Source of the DNA: Paenibacillus agilis
GTDB lineage: Bacteria > Bacillota > Bacilli > Paenibacillales > Paenibacillaceae
Assembly: GCF_007786455.1 (NCBI RefSeq)
Contig: NZ_VNJK01000001.1
Location: forward strand, 1,758,074 to 1,822,073
Length of the DNA: 64,000 bases
Direction of reading: 5' to 3'
Positions within the stretch are counted from its first letter, which is position 1. Each line of letters opens with the position of its first letter. A program made the translations under genes and the position numbers. The notes under the pieces are model-generated. The model made no database searches and had not been told where the DNA came from. It saw only the letters and a program-made list of their open reading frames with translations. Below, piece by piece: positions 8,601-18,188 of this stretch.

Positions 8601-9719
8601 CTAATTTGTTTCATCCATGTAGAAGAAGTTCGGACGAATGTTTGTATTGTCATAAGATTTATGGAAAATATGTGTCGTTGCCGGCGACACTGGAGGAATG
8701 AGCCATGTCCAGTCTCCCGTAACGTTTCGGCCCTGATCCTGCTCACGTTTCTCGAACTGAGCGAACTGCAATGCAGCCGTATGATGGTCTACAATACTGA
8801 CGCCGTCTGTTTTGAAGGAGTGGAGTACCGCGGCATTAAGCTCCACGAGCGCTCTATCTTTCCACAGTGTAGCAAGTGAGGACATATCCAGACCCATGCG
8901 CTCTGCAATAACTGGCAGCATATTGTACCTGTCCGTATCGGCTAGATTGCGAGCACCAATTTCAGTTCCCATATACCAGCCATTGAAAGGCGCTGCTTCG
9001 TAAGAAATACCTCCGATTTCTAGCCGCATATTGGATACAATAGGAACGCCATACCATTGCAGTTCAAGATCAGCGAACCAATCGTATGATGGATGGCGTA
9101 GTTTCACTTGTTTAATCTCTTGCTCAGGAAACTCGAACCATTGTGGAGGTTCACCTGCCTGTTGAAGTACAATCGGCAAGAGGTCGAAGTGGCTCTGCTT
9201 GCCGACCCATCCGAGTAGCTCACATTGCTTCGTTAAGGCTACAGAGTGAGGATCACCGATAACGCCTGTATCTGTCTCATATCCCGCATAGCGGATAAGC
9301 TGATAATTTAAAATACGCATCGGAGCGGGCTCGCCAGGCACCTTAGGACGGAAGATAGTCACAGTTGGGCGAATACGCCCTTCATTTGTGGCAAAGCGGA
9401 TATGTGTAAGCATAGCTTCGACATATTGTTCTGGTGTATCAAGATGACGGGCATCAAATACAGTCAAAGACTGCCAGAACAGCCTTCCGATACAGCGATT
9501 GCTGTTGCGCCAAGCTACCTTTGCGCCATATTCAATCTCTTCGGTTGTATGTGTGTACGTGCCTGTTTCATGCAGTTCTTTGATGATGCTGCTTAGTCGT
9601 TGATGTATAATGTCAGCTGCATGTCCTAACTCAGCGTAACTGCTGTTTACAAAAGACTGGGCTTCTTCCCATACGTATTGTAGTTCTGGACGCAGCTGGT
9701 TAGTTTGAATGATGCTCAT
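8601..9719 (-). CDS. nos: bacterial nitric oxide synthase, oxygenase domain only
   Basis: Converts L-arginine to citrulline and nitric oxide with reducing power from general cellular reductases, since like other bacterial NOS it has no reductase domain. The 372-residue protein shows the NOS signature WRNSNRCIGR with the heme-ligating cysteine (Cys76), and the substrate-site region GWYMGTEIGARN (about 250) with the conserved Glu. NO from these enzymes protects Gram-positive bacteria against oxidative stress and antibiotics (family knowledge). ATG at 9719 follows AAGGAAGTGA. Confidence 0.95.
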   Translation of the reverse strand: MSIIQTNQLRPELQYVWEEAQSFVNSSYAELGHAADIIHQRLSSIIKELHETGTYTHTTEEIEYGAKVAWRNSNRCIGRLFWQSLTVFDARHLDTPEQYVEAMLTHIRFATNEGRIRPTVTIFRPKVPGEPAPMRILNYQLIRYAGYETDTGVIGDPHSVALTKQCELLGWVGKQSHFDLLPIVLQQAGEPPQWFEFPEQEIKQVKLRHPSYDWFADLELQWYGVPIVSNMRLEIGGISYEAAPFNGWYMGTEIGARNLADTDRYNMLPVIAERMGLDMSSLATLWKDRALVELNAAVLHSFKTDGVSIVDHHTAALQFAQFEKREQDQGRNVTGDWTWLIPPVSPATTHIFHKSYDNTNIRPNFFYMDETN

Positions 9720-9864
9720 GAAATCACTTCCTTGTGTACATATACATGGTTAGTCTATCTATCTTGGTCAAAGCGTATCACATAATCGAGGAAATGAGAT
9801 GCGTCGTGTGTGAACAGGCTGTAACAAATCGCAGCATTTGACACGAGTTATGAATAATGCTAGG

Positions 9865-9880
9865 ATACCCCTATAGGTAT
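9865..9880. promoter_or_regulatory. CsoR/CstR-type operator, copy 1
   Basis: ATACCCCTATAGGTAT, a G/C-tract inverted repeat flanked by AT, the form used by CsoR-family repressors. It lies about 80 nt upstream of the CoA-disulfide reductase fusion gene. Confidence 0.65.
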
Positions 9881-9904
9881 TTAGATATTTTTTTACACAT
9901 AAAT

Positions 9905-9920
9905 ATACCCATGGGGGTAT
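9905..9920. promoter_or_regulatory. CsoR/CstR-type operator, copy 2
   Basis: ATACCCATGGGGGTAT, the same inverted repeat 40 bp (centre to centre) downstream of copy 1, so on nearly the same DNA face. Two sites suit tetrameric CstR and suggest repression of the following operon until persulfide accumulates. Confidence 0.7.
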
Positions 9921-9961
9921 GGAAATTATTAAATTGTGCATTAGTGAGAGGGGATATAATT

Positions 9962-12568
9962 ATGAATCAATCACAAAAGAATCAAGCACGTACGATCGTT
10001 ATCGTTGGCGGAGTAGCTGGAGGAGCTTCAGCAGCTGCACGCTTGCGACGGTTGAATGAGAAAGACAATATTATTTTGTTGGAACGCGGTGAGCATATTT
10101 CTTTTGCCAACTGCGGGCTTCCTTATTATATAGGCGGTGCGATCCAGCAGCGCAGTAAGCTGCTCGTTCAGACTGTAAAAGGAATGTCCGAGCGCTTCCA
10201 GATGGACATTCGTAATTGGAGTGAAGCTGTGCGCATTGATCGTGATCGCAAAGTCTTGGAAATACGACGTGTACAAGATGGTACCGTTTATGAACAATCG
10301 TATGACATTCTTATTTTGTCACCAGGGGCTAAGCCGATTCGACCGGATATTCCAGGTATTGAGGATACTAAGGCATTATTTACACTAAGAAATATTCCAG
10401 ACACGGATCGTATTAAAGCTTATGTGGATGAACAGCAACCGAAAAGAGCAGTCGTTATTGGCGGTGGCTTTATCGGTGTAGAGATGGCAGAGAACTTGCG
10501 TGAGCGTGGTTTGGAAGTAACGATGATTGAACGTGGCAATCAGGTGATGAATCCTATCGATGAGGAAATGGCTGTGATTGTACACCAGCATATGCGTGCA
10601 CACGGTGTAGAACTGTTGCTGGGCGAAGGTGTCTCCGCATTTGAAAATGAAGGCAAGTCCGTTGTTTGCGAAAGTGGTCGACGTGTGGACACAGACATGA
10701 TTGTATTAGCAATCGGTGTTCAGCCAGAAAATGAACTTGCTAAGGAAGCGGGCTTAGAGCTTGGACAACGTGGTGCTATTCGCGTGAATGAGCAGTTGCA
10801 GACAAGTGATCCGTCCATTTATGCACTTGGTGATGCGATTGAAGTCAAAGACCGTGTGAATGGGCAGCCGACTTATGTGCCGCTTGCTTGGGGGGCGAAC
10901 CGCCAAGGGCGTCTTGTAGCTGATATTATTCAAGGCCGCCCAGCGCGATACGAGGGTGCTTATGGTTCTTCTATTGCAAAAGTATTTCAGCTTACAGTCG
11001 CTTCAACAGGCAACAATGAGAAGACGCTTAAACGTCTTTCCATTCCATATCGCGTCGTTCATACTCACCCTGTTTCGCATGCTGGCTACTATCCAGGCGC
11101 AGCGGCTATTTCATTGAAGCTCATTTTCTCGCCTGAAGATGGCCGTATACTAGGTGCTCAAGGTGTTGGGGCTGATGGTGTAGATAAACGTATTGACGTT
11201 TTGGCAACAGCGATTCGCGGTGGATTAACGGTATATGATCTTTCTGATCTAGAGTTGTGCTATGCGCCACCATATTCTTCTGCTAAAGACCCTGTTAATA
11301 TGTTGGGTTATATCGCATCGAATATGATGGACGAGCTTGTGGATACCGTTCAATGGCATGAAGTGGATGATTTGATCGCATCGGGAGCACTTGTTATTGA
11401 TGTGCGCGAGCCATTGGAAGTACAAGCAGGGAACATCCCGGGCTCCACGAATATTTCGCTGAATGATCTGCGTCAAGCTCATCACACGTTGCCAAAAGAT
11501 CAGCCGATCTACGTATCGTGCCAAGTGGGCTTAAGAGGCTATATTGCGTCAAGAATGCTTGAGCAGTACGGTTTTAAGGTGTATAACGTTGATGGTGGAT
11601 ATAAGACTTATAGCTATATGCGAAAAGAAAAAGATGCTACCCAGTCGAACCAATCAGGATCGAATTCGGAAGGAGCTCATATGGCTGCAGCACCCAAACT
11701 CGATACAAAGGGTGAGAGCTCTCACCAAGTTGGGGCTGACTCCCCAACAGTAAATGTTTCTTCATCACAAGGAGAAGCTGCTTCTCCGTCTGGGCAAATG
11801 ACTGCGCCTAAACAAGTGATCGATGCAAGGGGATTGCAATGCCCAGGCCCAATTGTACAGCTTTATCAGGCGGTAGAGCGAGCGGACGAGGGTGATATAA
11901 TTGAAATTAAGGCAACTGATCCAGGATTCGCATCAGATGTGAAGCAATGGACGGAGAAGACAGGAAACACGATGCTGCATGCCGAGAATGTAAATCATGA
12001 ACTTGTTGCATATGTACAAAAAGGGCAAAGTCCCAGGCCAGACTCAGCGGAAATAAATTCGACTAAGCTTGCACCTACTTCTAGTCAAATCGCTGAGAAA
12101 AATAATGCGACATTGGTCGTATTCAGCGGTGATTTGGATAAAGCGATTGCTAGCTTTATTATAGCTACTGGAGCAGCAGCGATGGGCAAGCAGGTGACGA
12201 TGTTCTTTACGTTCTGGGGCTTAAATATGTTGAAACGGAAGCACGCCGCTCAAACGGATAAAGATATGTTTGGTAAAATGTTTGGTATGATGATGCCGAA
12301 AAGTGCGGACAGCCTTCCATTATCGAAAATGAATTTTGCTGGCATTGGGCCAAAAATGATTCAAAATGTGATGAAGCGCAACAACGTGGATGATTTGGAG
12401 ACGATGATTCGTAATGCGCAACAGCTAGGAGTCAAGTTCGTAGCTTGTACGATGAGCATGGAATTGATGGGCATTGAGCATCAAGAGCTTATTGATGGTG
12501 TAGAACTGGGCGGAGTTGCTACCTATCTTGGGGATGCAGAAGATGCTGGACTGAATTTGTTTATCTGA
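9962..12568 (+). CDS. cdr: CoA-disulfide reductase / rhodanese / TusA / DsrE-like four-domain fusion
   Basis: An 868-residue cytoplasmic sulfur-transfer enzyme. Domains in order: FAD/NAD(P)H pyridine nucleotide-disulfide oxidoreductase (about 10-450) with the single-cysteine FANCGLPYY (Cys51) of CoA-disulfide reductases; rhodanese (about 465-560) with CQVGLRG catalytic Cys near 520; a polar linker; TusA/SirA domain (about 620-690) with GLQCPGP; DsrE2-like domain (about 715-868) with CTMSMELMG. Together they can reduce CoA persulfide or disulfide and pass sulfane sulfur between cysteines. The ATG at 9962 has GAGAGGGG upstream. Operators and CstR-like gene around it indicate sulfide or persulfide induction. 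Confidence 0.93.
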   Translation: MNQSQKNQARTIVIVGGVAGGASAAARLRRLNEKDNIILLERGEHISFANCGLPYYIGGAIQQRSKLLVQTVKGMSERFQMDIRNWSEAVRIDRDRKVLEIRRVQDGTVYEQSYDILILSPGAKPIRPDIPGIEDTKALFTLRNIPDTDRIKAYVDEQQPKRAVVIGGGFIGVEMAENLRERGLEVTMIERGNQVMNPIDEEMAVIVHQHMRAHGVELLLGEGVSAFENEGKSVVCESGRRVDTDMIVLAIGVQPENELAKEAGLELGQRGAIRVNEQLQTSDPSIYALGDAIEVKDRVNGQPTYVPLAWGANRQGRLVADIIQGRPARYEGAYGSSIAKVFQLTVASTGNNEKTLKRLSIPYRVVHTHPVSHAGYYPGAAAISLKLIFSPEDGRILGAQGVGADGVDKRIDVLATAIRGGLTVYDLSDLELCYAPPYSSAKDPVNMLGYIASNMMDELVDTVQWHEVDDLIASGALVIDVREPLEVQAGNIPGSTNISLNDLRQAHHTLPKDQPIYVSCQVGLRGYIASRMLEQYGFKVYNVDGGYKTYSYMRKEKDATQSNQSGSNSEGAHMAAAPKLDTKGESSHQVGADSPTVNVSSSQGEAASPSGQMTAPKQVIDARGLQCPGPIVQLYQAVERADEGDIIEIKATDPGFASDVKQWTEKTGNTMLHAENVNHELVAYVQKGQSPRPDSAEINSTKLAPTSSQIAEKNNATLVVFSGDLDKAIASFIIATGAAAMGKQVTMFFTFWGLNMLKRKHAAQTDKDMFGKMFGMMMPKSADSLPLSKMNFAGIGPKMIQNVMKRNNVDDLETMIRNAQQLGVKFVACTMSMELMGIEHQELIDGVELGGVATYLGDAEDAGLNLFI

Positions 12569-12604
12569 TTTATATAGCTTAGTGGCAGCAGGAGGTGTGT
12601 AAAA

Positions 12605-12865
12605 TTGGAACATCAAGATGCGATACGCAATCGACTGAAGCGGGTGGAAGGTCAAATTCGAGGAGTTCTTAGTATGTTAGAGCGCGGTGAGGATTGCCGT
12701 GATGTTGTTACTCAGCTGTCAGCTGCACGCACAGCTGTAGACAGAACGATCGGACTCGTTATCGGTGCAAACTTGGCAAAGTGTGTGCAAGAGCAGCTTG
12801 AAGCTGGTGAGAACCCAGATGAAGTGATTCAAGAGGCGATTTCTATGTTAGTGAAGAGTCGCTAA
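12605..12865 (+). CDS. cstR: CsoR-family persulfide sensor, CstR-like
   Basis: An 86-residue DUF156 helical repressor. The two cysteines fall at positions 31 and 60, and the position four before the second cysteine, which is the copper-ligand His in CsoR, is Asn56 here. This is the CstR pattern (reactive sulfur sensing by two cysteines) rather than copper sensing. It is the second gene of the operon, 36 nt behind the fusion enzyme, and should act on the two operators at 9865 and 9905. The TTG start at 12605 is supported by AGGAGG with 7-8 nt spacing. Confidence 0.88.
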   Translation: MEHQDAIRNRLKRVEGQIRGVLSMLERGEDCRDVVTQLSAARTAVDRTIGLVIGANLAKCVQEQLEAGENPDEVIQEAISMLVKSR

Positions 12866-12931
12866 TCGCTAATATAACTAATAATGATATTTCTTGACGT
12901 GTTTGATAATGGAAAATAAATGTTAATGGTG

Positions 12932-12972
12932 AAGTCGTTCTGTTTGCGATATGCGAGCAGAGCGGCTTTTTG
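12932..12972 (+). terminator. terminator of the cdr-cstR operon
   Basis: AAGTCGTTCTG / CAGAGCGGCTT stem with G-T pairs, followed by TTTTTG. Confidence 0.7.
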
Positions 12973-13090
12973 TTATGCGATGTGGCGAGACTACCTCGGA
13001 ATTGAGAAATGTTATAGGCATTAACCATCACTTCTGCTGTTGCATAAGCTGTATGACTATATCAAGCAACTTACGAAGGAGGTTATGACA

Positions 13091-14101
13091 ATGCGGCTGC
13101 GCTTTCGATTCTATGCATGTGCTTTGATTGTCATGTTAATGCTGCCTATCTTTGCTGCCGCTTGCGGCAATGACAGCGGTAAGCCAAAGGTCCGAGTAGG
13201 CGAAGTAGCTCGCACGATCTTTTACGCTCCGCAGTATGTCGCACTAGCTAAAGGTTTTTTTGCTGAACAAGGAATTGATGTGGAGCTGCAGACGACTGCC
13301 GGCGGAGACAAGACGATGACGGCGCTGCTGTCCGGGGGTATTGATATTGCTTTGGTAGGTTCGGAAACTTCTATATACGTATTTCAGCAGGGGGCAGATA
13401 ATCCTGTTATCAACTTCGCTCAACTGACGCAGACAGATGGTACCTTTTTAATGGAGAGAGAGCATGACGGGACATTCGACTGGAATGATTTAAAAGGAAG
13501 TGAGTTTCTTGGTCAGCGTAAAGGCGGTATGCCGCAAATGGCTGGGGAGTTTACCCTGCGCAAGCATGGCATCGATCCTCAGAAGGACTTGAATTTAATT
13601 CAAAATATTGATTTTGCGAATATTGCTTCTGCGTATGCATCGGGTACAGGGCAATATGTTCAGTTGTTTGAACCTCAGGCTTCGATATTCGAACGAGAAG
13701 GGCGCGGTAAGGTTGTTGCCTCCTTCGGCGTGGAAAGCGGCCGTTTACCATATACGGCATATATGGCTAAAGGCAGTTATTTGGATGAAAAGGCTGATGT
13801 AGTGCAGAAATTCACGAACGCATTGCAGCAGGCTCAACGGTGGGTAGCTAATAACTCTGCAGAGAATATTGCTGATACGATTCTTCCTTATTTTAAAGAT
13901 GCAGATCGTGCAATTGTTATCGATGCAGTTAAACGATATAAAGAGCAAGGCTCTTATGCTATAGATGGCGTGTTTGAGCAAGAGGAATGGAGCAACTTAC
14001 ATGATGTACTACGGACTGCTGGCGAATTGAAGCAGGATGTTCCACTTGAACACCTAGTTAATAACCGCTTCGCAGAGCAGGCGAAGCAAACAGTGAAATG
14101 A
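13091..14101 (+). CDS. ABC transporter substrate-binding lipoprotein, NitT/TauT (NMT1/THI5-like) type
   Basis: Extracytoplasmic solute receptor of 336 residues. A lipoprotein signal ends in the lipobox FAAAC with the lipid-anchored Cys25. The mature part begins with RVGEVARTIFYAPQYVALAKGFF, the typical opening of sulfonate, nitrate and pyrimidine-precursor receptors, followed by GGIDIALVGSE (ligand loop). The ligand cannot be told from sequence. Start: AAGGAGG lies 8 nt before ATG 13091 and only 2 nt before ATG 13085. First gene of a three-gene importer with the ATPase and permease directly behind. Confidence 0.88.
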   Translation: MRLRFRFYACALIVMLMLPIFAAACGNDSGKPKVRVGEVARTIFYAPQYVALAKGFFAEQGIDVELQTTAGGDKTMTALLSGGIDIALVGSETSIYVFQQGADNPVINFAQLTQTDGTFLMEREHDGTFDWNDLKGSEFLGQRKGGMPQMAGEFTLRKHGIDPQKDLNLIQNIDFANIASAYASGTGQYVQLFEPQASIFEREGRGKVVASFGVESGRLPYTAYMAKGSYLDEKADVVQKFTNALQQAQRWVANNSAENIADTILPYFKDADRAIVIDAVKRYKEQGSYAIDGVFEQEEWSNLHDVLRTAGELKQDVPLEHLVNNRFAEQAKQTVK

Positions 14102-14141
14102 GACCATGTACGTTTAGTATGAGCCGAAAGGAGGCAGCTGC

Positions 14142-14927
14142 ATGCACGCAATGGTAGAAATTCAAGATGTTTCGCATGTTTATGTTACAGGGCGAGGGGC
14201 TCAGCTTGCATTAGAAGATGTATCGTTAAACATATATCCTGGTGAATTTGTGAGCATTGTAGGCCCAAGTGGATGCGGGAAAACCAGCTTGTTGTCTTTG
14301 ATTGCGGGGCTCGTATTTCCTACTAGAGGCAAAGTATTTGTAGATGGAGAAGTTGTCGTGGGCAGTTCCTCGCGAGTAGGCTACATGCTGCAGCAAGATT
14401 ACTTGTTTCCATGGCGGACTATTTTGGACAATGCATGTATGGGTCTAGAACTAACGAATCAGCTGAATGAGGCTAGTCGATCACGCGTTGTGCGAATGCT
14501 TGAAGGGATGGGACTAGAGGGGACCGAACGACTTTATCCGCATCAATTGTCAGGGGGAATGCGTCAGCGTGTCGCGCTTATCCGGACGATGGCCACCGAA
14601 CCAGAGCTGTTTCTGCTCGACGAACCATTCTCGGCGCTCGATTATCAGACGAAGCTGCAGCTTGAAGATTTAGTTGTAGACACGTTAAAGGCGCATGAGA
14701 AGACCGCAATTCTCGTGACGCATGACTTGTCCGAGGCGTTGGCTGTCAGCGATCGTGTATTTGTAATGAATCGCAATCCAGGCAGCATTCGGCGCGTATT
14801 TGATGTTCCGGAACCAATTCGCTCTGCAACACCATTTTTTGCCCGTGAGCAAGCAGGTTTCAATGATTGGTTCCACGAGCTGTGGAAGGAACTTGAAGCC
14901 TCTGATAATGAGACGGGAGGGATGTGA
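14142..14927 (+). CDS. ABC transporter ATPase, SsuB/TauB-like
   Basis: 261-residue nucleotide-binding subunit with Walker A GPSGCGKTS (about residue 42), Q-loop, signature LSGGMRQR (about 137), Walker B LLDEPFSALD and switch histidine VTHD. It energises uptake through the neighbouring permease. AAAGGAGG lies 7 nt before the ATG, and its stop region is 2 nt from the permease ATG, so translation is probably coupled. Confidence 0.93.
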   Translation: MHAMVEIQDVSHVYVTGRGAQLALEDVSLNIYPGEFVSIVGPSGCGKTSLLSLIAGLVFPTRGKVFVDGEVVVGSSSRVGYMLQQDYLFPWRTILDNACMGLELTNQLNEASRSRVVRMLEGMGLEGTERLYPHQLSGGMRQRVALIRTMATEPELFLLDEPFSALDYQTKLQLEDLVVDTLKAHEKTAILVTHDLSEALAVSDRVFVMNRNPGSIRRVFDVPEPIRSATPFFAREQAGFNDWFHELWKELEASDNETGGM

Positions 14928-14929
14928 AA

Positions 14930-15787
14930 ATGAGCAGGGAACGAGCGGAAACATCAGCTATCAACTATTCTCCGGAAGCAAAGGCATTGATGGCGGATAC
15001 GTATACCAAATATCAAAAATCAGAACGCTCACATCGAACACGTGTCACGGTCACACAGTTTAGTTTGTTGGCAGCGATGCTCGTATGTTGGGAGCTGGCC
15101 GGCCGCTTTAAGTGGATTGACGTACTTCTTTTCAGTTATCCTTCCAAAGTAGGAGCGCAGCTGTGGAAAGATTTTGCGGACGGAAGTATATGGCCGCATT
15201 TATTGATGACAGTGGGAGAGACGTTAGTGGGCTTTGTGCTTGGTACGGTATTTGGTACTTTACTGGCAGTCGCGATTTGGTGGTCACGGTACTTAGCGAA
15301 TGTACTTGATCCTTACATGGTCGTGTTTAATAGTATGCCTAAAGTTGCCTTAGGCCCGTTATTTATCGTTGGCTTCGGTCCTGGCTTCACAGCCATTGTC
15401 GTTACAACGTTGTCGATCACGGTGCTTATTACGACACTTGTTGTATATAATGCATTTCGCGAGGTTGATTCCAACTATGTGAAAGTTGTAAAGGTATTTG
15501 GCGGCAGCAAAAGTGTTGTATTTCGTAAAGTTATTTTCCCCGCAACGATTCCGTCCATTGTGTCTACATTAAAGGTGAACGTAGGTCTTGCTTGGGTCGG
15601 CGTCATCGTCGGCGAGTTTCTTGTATCCAAAGTAGGGCTTGGCTATTTAATCATATACGGGTTCCAAGTGTTTAACTTTACGCTGGTCCTTTCTTCTCTC
15701 GTGCTGATTGCGATTGTCGCCACGATTATGTATGAAGCCGTTTCCTATTTGGAGCGGAGACTTATTGGTAATGCAAACTATAAGTAA
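14930..15787 (+). CDS. ABC transporter permease, NitT/TauT type
   Basis: 285-residue inner-membrane subunit with about six helices and the EAA-type loop (VKVVKVFGGSKSVVFRKVIFP, near residue 190) that contacts the ATPase. An N-terminal soluble stretch of about 45 residues precedes the first helix. ATG 14930 has GGAGG 9 nt upstream; a GTG at 14924 overlaps the ATPase stop but is too close to that site. Substrate unknown; nearby sulfur genes make a sulfur compound possible but this is only proximity. Confidence 0.9.
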   Translation: MSRERAETSAINYSPEAKALMADTYTKYQKSERSHRTRVTVTQFSLLAAMLVCWELAGRFKWIDVLLFSYPSKVGAQLWKDFADGSIWPHLLMTVGETLVGFVLGTVFGTLLAVAIWWSRYLANVLDPYMVVFNSMPKVALGPLFIVGFGPGFTAIVVTTLSITVLITTLVVYNAFREVDSNYVKVVKVFGGSKSVVFRKVIFPATIPSIVSTLKVNVGLAWVGVIVGEFLVSKVGLGYLIIYGFQVFNFTLVLSSLVLIAIVATIMYEAVSYLERRLIGNANYK

Positions 15788-15978
15788 AAGTACGGCGTGG
15801 TAGATGGAGATTAGCATTGGTGAAATAGAACTTTGCTCATTGTGTACCAAATAATTTCTTCTTGTTCGGTTATAAGCGCTAAGGAACTGGGTAAATATCT
15901 GTATACCAATTTTCACTCACGATGTTTGGCATCGATAAGATGGCCAACTGTGAGGAGCTGCCGACGAGGAGGTTGTTA

Positions 15979-16605
15979 ATGATGAGCACGACAAGCACGT
16001 CTTTCCAACTAAAAGCGGAACACAGAAAAATTGAGGGTGGTTCATCCTCGAAAAGGTTACGGAAACAAGGGCGATTGCCTGCTGTTGTATATGGGCAAGG
16101 AATTGAGAGTACATCCCTTAGTGTTGATGCTAGAGAGTTTATTAATTATGTTCGCTATAAGGGCTTAACCGATGTCATTCATTTAGCTGTAGATGGCAAA
16201 AAATCGATTCCTGTTATGATTAAAGATGTACAGCGGCAAGATGCCAACTGGCTGCATGTGGATTTGATTAAAATTGATAAGAATAAGCCGATTAAAGTTC
16301 GAGTACCGCTCGAATATATAGGGACTGCTCCAGGTACGAAAAGTGGCGGCATACTGGATATCCAAGAAACAAGTGTGGAAGTGGAGGGCTTGCCTGACCA
16401 CATTCCAGCATCTATCGCCATAGACGTATCTTCTCTTGATATTAGCGAGAAGTTACTTGTCAAGGATGTGCCATGGCCTGAACATGTATCATTGCTCACG
16501 CAAGCAGATATTATTCTTGCTTCAGTTGTACTGCCAAGTACGTTGGAAGCGAATGATGAAGCTAGCAGCCAAGCTGTAGCTCAAGAAACGGAAGCAACTT
16601 CTTAG
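15979..16605 (+). CDS. ctc: 50S ribosomal protein L25 / general stress protein Ctc
   Basis: Binds 5S rRNA in the large subunit; in Bacillus the longer two-domain form is a general stress protein. The 208-residue protein begins with an L25 beta-barrel (LKAEHRK, RLRKQGRLPAVVYG) and has a TL5/Ctc C-terminal domain (about 100-190) and an acidic Glu/Ala tail. AGGAGG lies 6-9 nt before the tandem ATGATG at 15979/15982. In contrast to B. subtilis, the gene is not next to pth and mfd here. Confidence 0.92.
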   Translation: MMSTTSTSFQLKAEHRKIEGGSSSKRLRKQGRLPAVVYGQGIESTSLSVDAREFINYVRYKGLTDVIHLAVDGKKSIPVMIKDVQRQDANWLHVDLIKIDKNKPIKVRVPLEYIGTAPGTKSGGILDIQETSVEVEGLPDHIPASIAIDVSSLDISEKLLVKDVPWPEHVSLLTQADIILASVVLPSTLEANDEASSQAVAQETEATS

Positions 16606-16641
16606 TTGATGTGATGATGCAAATTAACATACTTAGCATGG

Positions 16642-16671
16642 GCGTTCCTGAAAAGGAACGCTTTTGTTTTG
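16642..16671 (+). terminator. terminator of ctc
   Basis: GCGTTCC TGAAAA GGAACGC hairpin followed by TTTTGTTTT. Confidence 0.88.
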
Positions 16672-16891
16672 TCCACTTTGTAAGTAGCGCTAGAGGAAAT
16701 GAGAGCGAAATGTTTGTTTGGGGGTTTTTGTAAGCCATATAGATTCGTGCTTATACTTATCTAATATAAGTATGAAGGGAAGTGAAGGCAAAGGCTGTTA
16801 GATGCGGACAGGTTGCACGATTACATGGTATGATGATGAAAAGTAGTTACATACTAACGATAAACGATCCAAGCGATAGAGGGTGAACATC

Positions 16892-17878
16892 ATGTTATTT
16901 GGATTCGTAGGCTTTCGTGTCATTAAGACAGCCATTGCAGCAATTCTAGCCATTATCGTAGCAGATCTGCTTGGATTGGATAACCATCTTGGTGCAGGGA
17001 CGTTGTCTATACTCGCGGTAGAAGTTACTCGTAAAAAAAGTATCAGCTCAACCTCAGCCAGGTTTTTCGCTTCAATTGTCAGTCTTGCCGTTGCATCGTG
17101 CTTGTTCGTACTATTTGGCTTTCATTTGTGGGTGCTGGCGGCGTACATATTGTTAACGTTCCCACTAGTGGCGCGTTTGAATTTCAAGCAAGGTATCGTT
17201 ACGAGTGCCGTAGTTGTATTTCATCTTTATGCGGAAGGTCAAGTAACGCTTGATATTCTTTGGAACGAAGTGTTGCTGCTTAGCTGCGGTCTAGGTGCGG
17301 CCACACTCGTAAATTTGGCTTACATGCCAAAAGAACATGAAAAGCTGTGGGAAATTCGCAAAGAAGTCGATGCTTGCTTCTCCGCTATTTTCTTGCAAAT
17401 TAGCCGCAATTTAAGGGATGCCTCTTATGTATGGGATGGCAAAGAAATGATCGATACAGCTGCCAATATTGAGGGCGGTATCGCAACGGCCTCTAAGGCG
17501 CTGGAGAACCGGCTGCTGCCTTCTGAAGAGGAGAAGGTTGAAGAGAAGTGGCTGCTATATTTTTATATGCGTAAAACACAATTGGACTCTATTCAAAATT
17601 TGATGCAGCTGCTGTCGCAAATTTATCAGACGATGCCATACAACCAACTCGTGGCCAACTTATTTGAGCAATTGAGTGAAGATGTAAAGCATCCACTGTA
17701 CACGGGAACGACGGAACGCTTGCTTAATGATCTTGAACCGCAATTTCGTGAACTTCCGCTACCTACGACACGTGAGGAGTTGGAGGTTCGAGCAGCCATT
17801 CTTCAAGTATTCCGTGAGCTCCGAGTATATTTGAAGGTGGCAAAGAAAGATAAGAAAGAGCTGACAATTGAAGGGTAA
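16892..17878 (+). CDS. aromatic acid exporter family protein (ArAE_1, YqjA-like)
   Basis: 328 residues. The N-terminal half (about 1-145) contains tightly packed membrane helices with the RVIKTAIAAILAIIVADLLG opening of the ArAE_1 domain; the C-terminal half is a soluble helical ArAE_1_C domain. The family is related to fusaric acid/p-hydroxybenzoate efflux pumps, but substrates of the YqjA-like branch are unknown. ATG 16892 is chosen behind AGAGGGTG; a GTG at 16883 is the alternative. Single-gene unit with a terminator behind. Confidence 0.85.
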   Translation: MLFGFVGFRVIKTAIAAILAIIVADLLGLDNHLGAGTLSILAVEVTRKKSISSTSARFFASIVSLAVASCLFVLFGFHLWVLAAYILLTFPLVARLNFKQGIVTSAVVVFHLYAEGQVTLDILWNEVLLLSCGLGAATLVNLAYMPKEHEKLWEIRKEVDACFSAIFLQISRNLRDASYVWDGKEMIDTAANIEGGIATASKALENRLLPSEEEKVEEKWLLYFYMRKTQLDSIQNLMQLLSQIYQTMPYNQLVANLFEQLSEDVKHPLYTGTTERLLNDLEPQFRELPLPTTREELEVRAAILQVFRELRVYLKVAKKDKKELTIEG

Positions 17879-17914
17879 CAGGCTGTTGAACGAAATGTAT
17901 TTACAAAAGAAAGA

Positions 17915-17944
17915 AAAGCCGATCCTGATGGGTCGGCTTTTTAT
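17915..17944 (+). terminator. terminator of the ArAE gene
   Basis: AAAGCCGA / GTCGGCTTT stem followed by TTATTG. Confidence 0.85.
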
Positions 17945-18127
17945 TGTTTATGCTGTTATGTGCTTTCTATTGGAGGTACTTCAACTGCATGTGACGAGCG
18001 AGAAAATCATATTATGTATAAGGAAATAGGGATTTCTACAATGGTTCTGCTGTGTGAATAGAACGGAACAAGAAGGCTGACAACGGCGATGGACAAGGAA
18101 AATAATTTTAGTGTGCGTCATTTTATC

Positions 18128-18154
18128 AACATTCGCCTATGTCCTGCATACACT
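18128..18154 (+). promoter_or_regulatory. candidate sporulation promoter for cotE
   Basis: CATACACT at 18147-18154 resembles the -10 element of sigma-E and sigma-K promoters. AACA at 18128-18131 lies 15 nt further upstream, near the sigma-K -35 position. Expected from cotE regulation in B. subtilis but the -35 match is weak. Confidence 0.35.
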
Positions 18155-18188
18155 TTAAAAGAATGATTGTATGGAGGAGGTCCATAGG

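Noticed and set aside
12866..13090. Riboswitch in front of the ABC importer
   Set aside because: Only a terminator-type hairpin belonging to the preceding operon is visible; no conserved riboswitch core such as that for TPP or SAM could be recognised.
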